DNA from: Lichina pygmaea
Taxonomy: Eukaryota; Ascomycota; Lichinomycetes; Lichinales; Lichinaceae
Reading direction: 5' to 3'
DNA length: 64,000 nucleotides
Assembly (NCBI GenBank): GCA_963422465.1
Contig: OY730174.1
Span: 2,754,914-2,818,913 of the forward strand
Within the stretch, counting starts at the first letter, position 1. Every line of letters starts with the position of its first letter. The notes beneath the pieces were generated by a model that was not told the origin of the DNA, searched no databases, and was given only the letters and a program-made list of their open reading frames with translations. A program made the position numbers and the translations under genes. Below are positions 34,575 to 45,602 of the stretch, one piece after another.

Positions 34575-36270
34575 TCAAGCAGCAGCCGCTGCAGCGGCGG
34601 TAGGCACATTCTGGGCCTGTCTCGCGCTTCGCCGCGCTGGCGCGTCGGGCGCAACTCCAACGCGCTCCTTGGACAAGAGGTCCACCAGCAGCGGACTCGG
34701 CTTCGTGTCGCGCTCAGGACGGAAGTCCGACTGTGATTGCCTGTACCTGCGCACGCTCTCGAGGTAGGAGTCGAAGAGGTACGCCGAGTCCTGGGGTCCT
34801 CCCTTGGCTTCGGGATGGAATTGGGTCGAGAAGATCGGCCGAGACTTGTGGATCATCCCTGCGAGCAGGCGGCGTCAGACGAACGATTTCTACTCTTCAA
34901 CCGCGGAAGGGAGCGAGAAAGACTCACCCTCGTTGCTTGAGTCGTTCAGGTTTACGAAGTATTCCTTCCACTCGTTCGGAAGCGTCGAGGTGTCCACGGC
35001 GTATCCGTGGTTCTGGCTCGTGATGTGGCAACGTCCGGTCGTCAGGTCGAGCGCCGGGATATTGTGCGCCCGGTTCCCGTACTTGAGCTTGACGGTCCGC
35101 GCACCGGCCGCCAGCGCCAGCAGCTGATGGCCCAAGCAGATTCCCATCACGGGCACCTGCGACGTGTCCATCACCTTTCGCAGATGATACACCGTGTCCT
35201 GGCAGTGAGTCGGATCGCCAGGACCGTTCGAGCTGGAATGACGGCCGGACGTCAGCGCCTTTTGAGCCCACGTCGTGCAGCAGACGAGACGGCGATGGGA
35301 GGAGAGGGAGAGAGACAGGGACAGAACGATGGTGATGATAATGGTGGTGGCAATGGTGGGACTCACATGAAGATGCCATCAAAATGATGTGCGACGCGGT
35401 GGATGGGGTAGTCGTGAGGGAAGGTCGTCACGCTCGCGCCACGGCTGACCAGGCTCCTCAGGATGTTCTCCTTGACACCGCAGTCGATCACGGCCACGTG
35501 AAGGTCTCCCTCGGGCGAGTTCACGTGGAAAGGAGCCTTGGTGCTGACCCGCCTGACGAGATTGATCTGCTCAGGGTCGACAAAGGCCTCGTCTTGGTCG
35601 GCATCGTACTCCTCGCCGATGGTGATGCGGGCAAGGGAGGATCCGCGTTCGCGCAGGAAGGTGACGATTGCGCGAGTGTCGACTCCCGAGATGGCCGGAA
35701 CACCCTCCCGGGCACACCAATCGCCGAGACTCTCGACAGCAGTCCAGTGGCTGTACTGCTCCGCGACATCGCCGACCACCACACCGGCGGCCTGCATGTT
35801 CGGAGACTCGAAGTATTTCAGGAGACCGTACTCGTCGCGAGCCATGGACGGGACGCCGTAGTTCCCGATCAGGGGCTGGGTGAATACAAGGATCTGGCCT
35901 CGATAGGATGGGTCCGTGAGCGACTCTGGATAACCGACCAGAGACGTGGTGAACACGGCCTCGCCAGACGTGTTCGCCCGAGCACCGAAGGACTTGCCGC
36001 TGAAGACGGGACCATTCTAACCAAGGGTCAGCCAGCCGACCTTGCAAATAAAACGCTGAAAAGGGGGGGGGGGGGGGGGGGGGGAACCCTTATCATGAAC
36101 GTGGCCCTGTCGTAAGATGCCGGAGTCGCCTTTTCCCGAGAAACTGGCATCTGTCGGGGCGCGCTCCTCTCCACGGTGGCGAGCATCCGTGGCATCTGGG
36201 TCATCCTCAACGGAGCCTTGCAGCTCCCCCGAGCCTGGGAGGCCAAGGGTCTGAAAAGGCGAGCGAACAT
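34575..36270 (-). CDS. CPA1: Carbamoyl-phosphate synthase, arginine-specific small (glutaminase) subunit
   Basis: Supplies ammonia from glutamine for carbamoyl phosphate in arginine synthesis; mitochondrial in filamentous fungi, where it is called arg-2 (family knowledge). Exons: 36270-36088, 36016-35367, 35232-34928 and 34858-34575. The N-terminus ([15 protein letters not shown]...) is an Arg-rich presequence. CPSase small-chain motifs: [58 protein letters not shown]. The class I amidotransferase has [11 protein letters not shown], the nucleophile region [25 protein letters not shown] and [14 protein letters not shown] with the catalytic His and Glu. The tail is basic and ends in eight alanines. 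Intron 1 has donor GTTCCC followed at once by a 22-C run. An attenuator uORF lies upstream. Confidence 0.95.
36063..36084 (+). repeat. Poly-G tract (poly-C in CPA1 intron 1), 22 bases
   Basis: The run of 22 lies directly behind the inferred donor GTTCCC of CPA1 intron 1 (36017-36087), so it makes up about a third of that intron. Confidence 0.93.
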
Positions 36271-36325
36271 TATGGCGGTAGGTCGGCGGGGTGGAGGGGA
36301 AGGTCGTTTCGTCAAGACTCGAATG

Positions 36326-36526
36326 TCAATTGATCGAGGCCTTCCAGAGATGGTCTGCTCCAATTAGCAGCCTCCTACGACATATCATGCTCTGATTCCA
36401 AGGCGTACCTGAAATGTAATCCTGTGCGACCGATCGATCAGCTTGAACCGTACTTTCGAGGCCCGACGTTTGACAGAAACGGAGAGATCATACCTGGGAC
36501 GTGAAGACCGAAGGAACTAAACGCAT
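36326..36526 (-). promoter_or_regulatory. Arginine attenuator peptide uORF of CPA1 (three exons)
   Basis: A 24-codon upstream frame in the CPA1 leader. Pieces: 36526-36494 (MRLVPSVFTSQ), 36421-36409 (start of DYIS) and 36354-36326 (DHLWKASIN, stop). The joined length is 75 nt, 24 residues plus stop, the same as the Neurospora arg-2 and yeast CPA1 class of peptides. The essential Asp at position 12, and Ser10, Tyr13, Asp16, Leu18 and Trp19 of the family are present. In the family, the nascent peptide stalls ribosomes at the uORF stop when arginine is high. Donors are GTATGA and GTACGC; acceptors ACAG and GCAG. The stop is 55 nt ahead of the CPA1 ATG. Confidence 0.9.
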
Positions 36527-37553
36527 ACGTCCGGCTGTGCGAATCCGCACCTGATGCTGGGTAAGCTACCGTATGCAATCGCACGCTGGAATGGAGGCTT
36601 TAGGCGGGGGGCTGAGGCGATTTTGGAGATGTTGACCGGATTTTCGAGCGAAAAGAGGGGGCTTTGTACGTATAAGGGCGTGAGGAACGAGGCATGAGGA
36701 GAAGGGGATGTGGCAGTCACTTTGTTGGGCACGGTTAGGGCAAGTCGGAACCTTCCCCTAGTCGAGTGATTGCTGACTAAGCCGGAAAGATACTGCTCCG
36801 GGCATCGCACAAAAACTTTTTCGATTCCGTAGCTAGAACATGGCGGGATTCATCTGTGAGATAGATGCTTACGAGTAGCAATTGATTGTCTTGCTGTCCT
36901 CGTGAAGCTGTCCATGCTCTGTAGGGGTGCCCCGTCACAGTTGAGTGTAATTGTCGTAGTATTTTCCTGACCATTGTGTTGTGCGCCCTCCTCTCTCTCC
37001 TTGGTGAGGCAAGCACCTCTGTACCCTCGTACCTTCGTTCGTCCGGATGAAATCAACCTTATCCGGCGCTATCAGTGTCAAATATCATCGGCGAGGGTCT
37101 CGATTGTTCTCGATCCAAGGGGCCCGTTAAATATCTCTGGCTGGATCTTCCCCTAAATAGTTCCGGCACAAGGAGAGGAACCGTTGCTCTCTTCGGTAAG
37201 AAGAAGCACCTCCAATGAACAGCAGCATCAGTCACATGAAATGATCTACGAGTAATACGTACGAACACACATTCCTTCTCCTACCTCCGTATCGTACTAC
37301 AGAGGAACGTCATCGATTATTGTAGGCGTCGGTCACCCTATCATGCCTACAAGTACGTTCTCAAATATGTCGAGTAGTTGAGTGTAGCTCATCGTGCTCA
37401 TGTCCTGCTTGAAGCGGTACCCGTGTCAAGGGCCTTTGATGACATAAGCTAGTACTCGTACAGTAACTGGTGGTCATTAGCTGAGTAAGCTATTCGCCCT
37501 CGTGTCTTGCATCTTGATATAACACTACAGTCGAAATCTGGCCAACGATCATT
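36527..37553. other. Intergenic between CPA1 leader and tRNA-Arg
   Basis: About 1 kb upstream of CPA1 and its uORF, presumably including the promoter. No gene seen. Confidence 0.55.
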
Positions 37554-37645
37554 GGTGTGGTAGCGTAATGGTCAACGCGTTGCTTTCCGGTCTCACCCTT
37601 TCTGGAGCCTGGCAAAGATTGAGGGTTCGAGTCCCTTCCGCATCG
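37554..37645 (+). tRNA. tRNA-Arg (anticodon CCG) with 19-nt intron
   Basis: A cloverleaf can be drawn by hand. Acceptor GGTGTGG pairs with CCGCATC (two G-T pairs), discriminator G. The D stem is GCG/CGC with GG in the loop. The anticodon stem TTGCT pairs with GGCAA; the loop is TTCCGG + T with anticodon CCG. A 19-nt intron sits one base 3' of the anticodon, the canonical place. The variable loop is AGATT; the T stem GAGGG/CCCTT encloses TTCGAGT. A T5 run about 8 nt downstream and a T8 run further on fit Pol III termination. Mature length 73 nt. Confidence 0.9.
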
Positions 37646-38780
37646 ACGTAACTTTTTCCGTCCTTTTTTTTGTCGTAAAGTCACGCCTCACCACTGCCAT
37701 ACGATATCATCTCCCGCTCGTTGCTCTCCAACTCGATTGAACGATACCATCAGCATAGATGAATCTTCTACACATACCCGTATGGCCTGTCTTCTCTGCC
37801 CAGTAGTCCCTAAACACTTTCTAGTAACTAGCAAGGCCATCGGCTTTTCGATAGGTGATTCTGTTCGTCGAGGGTCTCATCTTGCTACCAATCTAGTTGA
37901 GGTGGACGCACGCCTCTACCCGTCCATCGAAGCCCGTCCACAAGAGAACCCAGCGAGTGCTGAAATGTCGGCTGGAGACATCACCTGCAACAATCTACAG
38001 CTGCCTGTAAGGCCAAGGTCGACCAATGCACGGCCAACCCCCAGCGAAGCCGAATGCTGTAAGGTCAACTAAGAGACCAGAACACCTATACTGGGTCGTC
38101 CTACCGATTTAGGTCTTTAAACAAAATCATCCATCAATCATGTGGTCTACCGTACTTGACACAGGCAGAAATGAACCAGACAAGTACATGGCGCTGGGAG
38201 TATCACTTGAACGACTCGGTCTACACAAGAAAGAAGCCTCCAATACGTACAGTACGTACTCGTAAGACAGATGAGTGCCACCATATCACAAAGAGAAGAA
38301 AGGAAGAAGGAGAAACAACGAGGAAGAGAGGGAGAAGGAGAGAAAGAAAAGAAGTAGTTCGATAGGGAGGTGGGCAATTGGACATTGTTAGAAGGGGGAA
38401 ATAAAAACGCAGAGTGGGTTGTTTCTTTTGGTGTCTGCAAAGGGGATAGTGGAGAGGGTGATGAGGAATATTAAGTTGATCGACTCTTTCTTGGCTTGGC
38501 ATGTCGTCAATCATATCCATAAGGTTGATGAATCATGAGCCCTGGCACACTGCACTTGTCCCTGCCCTGTCGCTGCGCAGTTTTGCACTCCACCGCCGCC
38601 GTTGATGCTTTTCTTATGGTTTTCGAGGCAGGGACTGAACTTGATGGGACCACCCGCCCACGCCGCCTAGCCAGTCGCGGCCGATATCCACAACGAAATG
38701 CATGTCTCGTAGGTACCGTCGAAGATATCTTTCCGTCATAACAATATCGAGAATGGTGATACACTTCGTTGAAGGCCATC
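37646..38780. other. Intergenic, no supported gene
   Basis: It contains an unsupported 111-codon open frame (37737-38072) and purine-rich repeats of GAAAGA type (38285-38360). No conserved motif. Confidence 0.5.
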
Positions 38781-40786
38781 TCACGCCTGCGTTTCTGAAT
38801 CTGTCATCGTCGTCGTCGGTGCTGCCGGCTTCTCTTGTTCTGCATGGACACGCGCTGGGGCTGGGTTGCCGAGCCGAATCCCCAAGCCTTGGACCGGGCA
38901 AGGAAGGTCGTCGGCGGCTTTATCTCGGACGGCCGCCGTCTTGGAGGCACCTGTGACTGCCGCCATTTCTTCGGCGGCGGTAGACGCAGGATCCTCCGCC
39001 TCGCCCGTCGCAAAAGCTTCGTCGATAGAGCCCATTCTGCTCGGCTTGTCCTGCTCTGGCGACGTCGGTGGCGTGTACACATACATGACGCCCTTCGGAG
39101 CGAACTTGGATGCCTCGCACGGCTGGTCCCCTTCCACACCGGAGCCTTCCGAGACCGGCGACGCGGAAGGCGTGCTGAGGCCGTTGCGGCGAACATGGAA
39201 GTTGGCTGCCTCTCGGCTGTTGATGACCAACTTGCGCCGAGCGGGACTTCGGCTCGGTAGGGAAGGCGGCAGTTTCTTGGGGATGGTGATCAGTCGAGCT
39301 TTGGTGACGGTCCGTGGCGCAGCCGTCGCCTGCACCTCCTCCTCGTGGACCTCGACCGGCTCGTCGGTGAGACCATGGTCGAGCAGTGTGTCAACGTCCG
39401 CCACCGTCTTGGGCTCGCCGCCGACGTTCGAGGGGGACTCGGTCAGATGGTGTTCGTCAACCTCGTGCAGGTCGTCCATGGAGGTGGGAGCCGTCTGAGT
39501 CGCGGTATCCATCATCTGGACGGAGCGATCGACGCTGCGGCGGCGGCCGTAGCTGTCCCTGGCACGGCCGCTGAGGCTCGACATGCTTCGCCGATGCTGG
39601 AAGGTCTGGAAGATGGGGGACGTCGGCGACGGGCGGTACTCGAACTGCTCGCTCGACGGCCTCGACTTGCTTCCCGCTTCCCGGATGTCGATCCCCTCGA
39701 GCACGAGGGCACGGACGCCGAACGGGTCGGGGTCATCGCCGTCGGGCACACCGAAGATACGGTCAGGCCGTTCAAGGGGGACGTGGCCCGGCGATGGCTC
39801 GGTCGGCATGGACCGCTCGTCGGCGGTCCTGTCGCCTTGGGCCGACTTGATCGTCTCGATCAAGGCCTTGACGTCACCGAACGACTGCTTCGGCTTCATG
39901 GCCAAGATGTCGCCGACACCTAGTCTCTCGCCGTAGAAGCGTTCGTTCTCGTCGGCGCGCTCGGTGACGACGGCACCATCGATCGGGGCGTCGACGTAGT
40001 AGCCGCGGTTCTTGAGGTAGGTCCACATCGGCGGCAACGGGTCGTCGACGGCGATGTATCCTCCATCCTCGATCACGGGTCCGACGGCGGCGCCATGGTC
40101 CGACAACAACGTGCACCGACTCGATCGAAGAGACTCGAGCGCCGACCGGGTGTTGGCGACGATGACGCAATCGTAGATGTCAACTCCGACCAGGAACTCG
40201 AGAGCGGCCGAATGCAGTAGGATCGCCGACGGCGCAGACCAACCTCCGTCTGGCCTTCGCGCGATCAAAATGCCGCTGCCACCGGAGTTCCACATGCCGG
40301 CCCGCATCGCGGTGAAGATGGCAAGGCCCTGAGCAGCGGCGACAATCTGCGTCGAGGTCGTCAGCGTCACATCTCGCCCATCGTCGCAATCAGCTCGAAG
40401 GAGAGCACAGATGTCCGTACCGGCGCTGGAATCTTCTTGGTTGTCTTGCGCTTGAGTCGAGGCCCTTCGGACGACGACACCACCTCCTCGTCGAAGAAGC
40501 CATCCCCTGCGTCGGGTCGACAGAAATCAGCGATCGCGCCAGAGCCAGCACCCGGGAATGCGATCGACGCTCAACACTCACTGCAGAAGCTACGCAGGAT
40601 CCTTGCTGCCTTGTAAGCCTCCCCATCCAGCGTCGTCGGCCACAGCGTCTCGACGGCGGCAGTGGTCGAGCGCCGACGGGGGGGCGAGCTCAGCTTGTCG
40701 GTCAGAGTCCATATTCTCCCCAGGCTCTTGAGCGCTATGCCGGTCGCCTTTTGTCGGTCCGACGTACCGAGGCCGTACGTCGTCAT
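38781..40786 (-). CDS. SYLF (Ysc84/DUF500) lipid-binding domain protein
   Basis: SYLF domains bind phosphoinositides and, in Ysc84/SH3YL1, link membranes to actin patches (family knowledge). Exons 40786-40582, 40506-40421 and 40346-38781 keep one frame, about 618 residues. The SYLF domain covers roughly residues 60-280: AYKAARILRSFC, KKIPAPIVAAAQGLAIFTAMRAGMW, GSGILIARRPDGGWSAPSAI, LVGVDIYDCVIVANTRSAL, YLKNRGYYVDAPIDGAVV, NERFYGERLGVGDIL. The long C-terminal half is disordered, rich in Pro, Ser and acid residues, with no SH3 domain, so it is not a Ysc84 orthologue in the strict sense. It is divergent from SDH2, with about 1 kb between. Confidence 0.9.
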
Positions 40787-41762
40787 ACCGGGTCCTCTGT
40801 AAGCTGAACTAGCCTATAGGAGGTGACGACGATACGTCGCGGTCTTTCAGCGCCCTGGCGGAAGCGACCGACCGGACCTGAATGGGTGGGGGACTGTTCT
40901 CGCTCATGCAGGACGCAGAGAGCCGATTGACCAAGCGATACCGAGTAAATTAGCCGCTAGCTGTAGAAGCCCCCAAGGACGGAACGGCCGCCATCACGGA
41001 AGGATGAACCGAGCTGGTGGCGTCATGGTGTCGTTGGGCCTGAGAGGAGGGCTTCAGTAGGCTCTCATACGCTGTATCACAGGCAGAACAATGCAAAGTC
41101 CTGCTTACCCGTCGCCCATTGTGGCCCACATATCCCACTCGTTTAGTCGTTGTCCTTACCCGACTGGGGGTGAAGAGAACCAGTTCTCACTTGCTACTGG
41201 ATCTAGATTCACGTGAGAGTGCAGAGAGCTCTCCTCACGATAGTACTTCCGTATTGTGGCTACAGTTAGTAGTTGCCGTAGTGACTCGGTCAATCAAGGA
41301 AGTCTTCGATACGTGAAGCTCTTCCACGGCAACGATGTATGAGATACGACTTGTACGGTACGGCGGACAGACAAATGGCCTGATTCATGGTCGCTGATTA
41401 TGTAAGCTTGCGACCGCTCTCCCCGTACTTGGGCCAGCGAAAGCCTGGGTTGTAGGGTCTTTGGACCTTGACCTGAACGATCTCAGGTTTTTTCTCCTAA
41501 TCATTGCTCCTCCTTGGTCAGTCTAGCATCACATTACAAGAATACACAAAAGTCGCAAGAATGTCATGGAACGCCCAGCATACTGATTAGTCAGAACTTA
41601 CTAACTCCTCGTAAACTGTCAGCCGAGTCCGGAAACGAACCGAGGGCAGCCCTTTGCACGTGCTCGGTCATGAGGTCAGCGACGCCACCGCCATTGAGCG
41701 TCCTTTAAATCAACGAATTCAACAACCAGTCACTGAAAGACACCCTGTCAAACCAAGTAACC
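40787..41762. promoter_or_regulatory. Divergent intergenic region SYLF gene / SDH2
   Basis: Shared upstream DNA of about 1 kb. No further gene or tRNA seen; no named motif. Confidence 0.4.
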
Positions 41763-42802
41763 ATGGCTTCTACACGATGTGTCCCTCGCCCTCTGTTCGG
41801 TGCTCTTCGGCCCGCTGTCCGAACACCGACGACGAGACGCTGCTTCGCTTCGGTGACCAGCGATCCACCTTCGTCGGGACGAGGGGAGGTGTCGGGAATG
41901 GACACGCCGACTGTCACGGAGTCCGCAAAATCATCCAATGCCCGAACGAAGACGTTCCACATCTACCGATGGAACCCCGACGAGCCTACATCCAAGCCGA
42001 AGATGCAGACCTACACCCTCGACCTGAACAAGACGGGGCCGATGGTCCTCGACGCCTTGATCCGGATCAAGAACGAGGTCGACCCCACCTTGACATTCCG
42101 ACGGAGTTGTCGCGAGGGCATCTGTGGCAGCTGCGCAATGAACATTGACGGCGTGAACACATTGGCTTGTTTATGTGAGCATCTGGATCGCAATCGTTGC
42201 TCCATCTGGCCATCTCGGACGCCTTTCCGCCAAAGCCGCGATTTTCCGTAACGCAGCGCTGATGCGAGGGTGTAGGCAAGATACCCACAGACTCCAAGCA
42301 CGAAAGCCGCATATATCCTCTGCCTCACACCTATGTCGTCAAGGATCTCGTACCGGACTTGACACAGTTTTACAAGCAGTACAAGTCCATCAAGCCGTAC
42401 CTTCAGCGGACTACCCCTTCACCGGACGTATGCGCCTCAATTTCCCGACGATACGAATTGCCCGCTGACTGTATTTAGGGTCGGGAGTACCGTCAGAGCA
42501 AAGACGACCGCAAGAAGCTGGATGGTCTCTACGAGTGCATCCTCTGCGCGTGCTGCTCGACGTCCTGCCCGTCGTACTGGTGGAACTCGGAACAATACCT
42601 GGGTCCGGCCGTCCTTCTGCAGACTTTCCGGTGGCTGGCCGACTCGCGCGACGAGAAGAAGGAGGAGCGTAAAGCGCAGCTGGATAACTCGATGAGCATC
42701 TATCGGTGCCACACCATCATGAACTGCGCCAGGGTCTGTCCGAAGGGGCTCAATCCGGCCAAGGCCATCGCCGAGATCAAGAAGGAGCTTGCCTTTTCGT
42801 GA
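41763..42802 (+). CDS. SDH2: Succinate dehydrogenase iron-sulfur subunit
   Basis: Subunit B of mitochondrial complex II; carries electrons from FAD of Sdh1 to ubiquinone (family knowledge). Exons 41763-42174, 42276-42427 and 42479-42802. An Arg-rich presequence ([19 protein letters not shown]) precedes the mature protein. The [2Fe-2S] site has CREGICGSC and the spliced LACLC. The [4Fe-4S]/[3Fe-4S] region has [17 protein letters not shown] and [17 protein letters not shown]. All family cysteines are present. The end [13 protein letters not shown] is typical. It is followed after about 690 bp by the enoyl-CoA isomerase gene. Confidence 0.96.
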
Positions 42803-43426
42803 GCGTCTCGAAGCTGACGTTTGAGTATGCTGGCTATCGCCGGAGAAGGGCTCTCGCCTGCGTGAAAGCTGAAGCGGAAGCGGCGCATGGCATTTGGACA
42901 TGAGCCGCGGAGCAATAGTGGCCGGCCGAGGGCAATGGCCCATCGGTCCAAATCATGGGCATGAGCGCATCACATCTTCATCACACCGTTCTTTACGAGC
43001 GTACGGAGGTACTCCGTACTGCATGCGTCAGTTCCACGATACGATCGTCTAGTATATACTCCGTACTCGGTACTTACAGTACGTCGTCATTATCTCCGTC
43101 CAGCAGTCCAGCTCTTACGGGGCCAGGTTATGTCTCTATGCTCGAGATCTGTGCCTCTCGTCCTTTTCCAACGCCTCCAGCATGGATAAACTCAACCAAA
43201 TAATTTTCCCTCTCCGCTGCACCAAGGTCCGTACGTACGGCACTTGGCATCAGCCCACCGCTGCTCGGCAGCACGTGTCTCTGGACCTCGGCTATCGGAT
43301 TAGATTAGCGACGCCCCTCATCGCGGGCAGAAGAGCTCTAATGTGAGCGCGTCATGCTAACGAGGCGTCCCACAGCGTAACAGCTAGCTTCCTCTCTCCG
43401 TTGATACTGGTAGATTTGCCGTCTAG

Positions 43427-43475
<49 letters not shown>

Positions 43476-43488
43476 TCCGTCGCCCACT
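42803..43488. other. Intergenic between SDH2 and enoyl-CoA isomerase
   Basis: Contains a GTAC-word cluster (about 43000-43085) and ends in an (ATC)16 microsatellite immediately upstream of the next start codon. No gene. Confidence 0.6.
43427..43475 (+). repeat. (ATC)16 microsatellite in the leader
   Basis: About 16 uninterrupted ATC triplets end 14 bp before the ATG at 43489, so they should lie in the 5' UTR or core promoter of the isomerase gene. Confidence 0.95.
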
Positions 43489-44625
43489 ATGACGTCGCCA
43501 CCTCCCGTCTCCGCCTCGCGCGAACCCCTCTTCACACTGCACATCGCGACGACCGGCGGGCGACTCGTATGCACGGAGCCGTCGCCGAGGCTATATCTGC
43601 TGACGCTGACGTCGCCGCCGGACAACCGCCTGACGACGGAGGTGTGCCAGACGCTGCTACTCGCGCTCGACGTCGTCGAGCAGAAGTACCCTCCCGGCGT
43701 GCTCGTCACGACCAGCGGCATCCAGAAGTTCTACAGCAACGGCTTGGATCTCGAACATGCCACCTCGACGCCGGGCTTCTGGGAGAGCTGTCTGTGGCCG
43801 GTCTTTAGGCGATTCATTTCGTTCGTGCATTTCCTGCCTTTTTTTCACGCGGTTCCCTCTCTCGCTCTCTCCCTCTCTCTCCCTCTCTCTCTCTCGCTCT
43901 CTCTCTCTCTCTTCCTCTCTCCCTCTCTTCTCTTCGACACGATTCTTTGTTTGGCGATTTAACTCCATGGCACGTGCTGGCTTGAGAATGACAGAGCCCC
44001 GTAGTATTGCTTATTGCATGTTGTATACTGCCATGACCCTCCAAGACCATCAAGAGTAAGACTGAAGCCACCCCCCACAATGGGATCGTGACCCATTAGA
44101 TACCCCATGCCCACCGTCGCCCTCATCAACGGCCACGCCTTCGCGGGCGGGCTGATGCTGGCGATGTATCACGACTACCGGCTCTTCAACCCGAGACGTG
44201 GCTTTCTGTGCCTCAACGAGCTCGATTTCGGCGTGGCGCTGATGGCGCCGATGTCGTCCATCTTCCGGCAGAAGCTACCGAGCCCGCACACCTACCGCGA
44301 CATGGTGCTCGAAGCGAAGCGGTACACGGCGCCGGACGCGGTGCGAGAGGGCATCGTCGACGCGCTGGGGACGGACCCGGCCGACCTGCTCGCCTTCGTC
44401 ACCGCCAGGAGACTGTTGGAGAAGACGAGCGGTGCGGGCGGGGCGTCCGGCGTCTACGGCGCCATGAAGGCCGAGATGTGGCGCGAGACCCTAGACCTGC
44501 TGGATCGGCACGCGACGAACGAGACACGCGCCAAGGATTGGCTGGCTCGAGATGATGCCAGGAAGACGGTCGCCAAGGAGCGCGTGCAGTCGTGGCGGAA
44601 GGTCATCGAGAGAGCCAAATTGTGA
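43489..44625 (+). CDS. Peroxisomal enoyl-CoA isomerase/hydratase family protein
   Basis: A crotonase-fold enzyme; fungal relatives are Delta3-Delta2-enoyl-CoA isomerases (Eci1) used in unsaturated fatty-acid oxidation (family knowledge). Two exons, 43489-43820 and 44100-44625. Seen: LYLLTLTSPPDNRLTTE, the oxyanion-hole region VTTSGIQKFYSNGLDLE, and YPMPTVALINGHAFAGGLMLAMYHDYRLF, where the second backbone NH donor sits. ELDFGVALMAPM carries the acidic residue position of Eci enzymes. The protein ends ERAKL, a PTS1-like AKL, so it should be peroxisomal like SPS19. The intron (279 nt, donor GTTCGT) is long for this window and contains a CT-rich simple repeat. Confidence 0.88.

Positions 44626-45602
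<977 letters not shown>

Noticed and set aside
37737-38072. 111-codon frame after the tRNA
   Set aside because: No recognisable domain and no codon pattern different from the surroundings.
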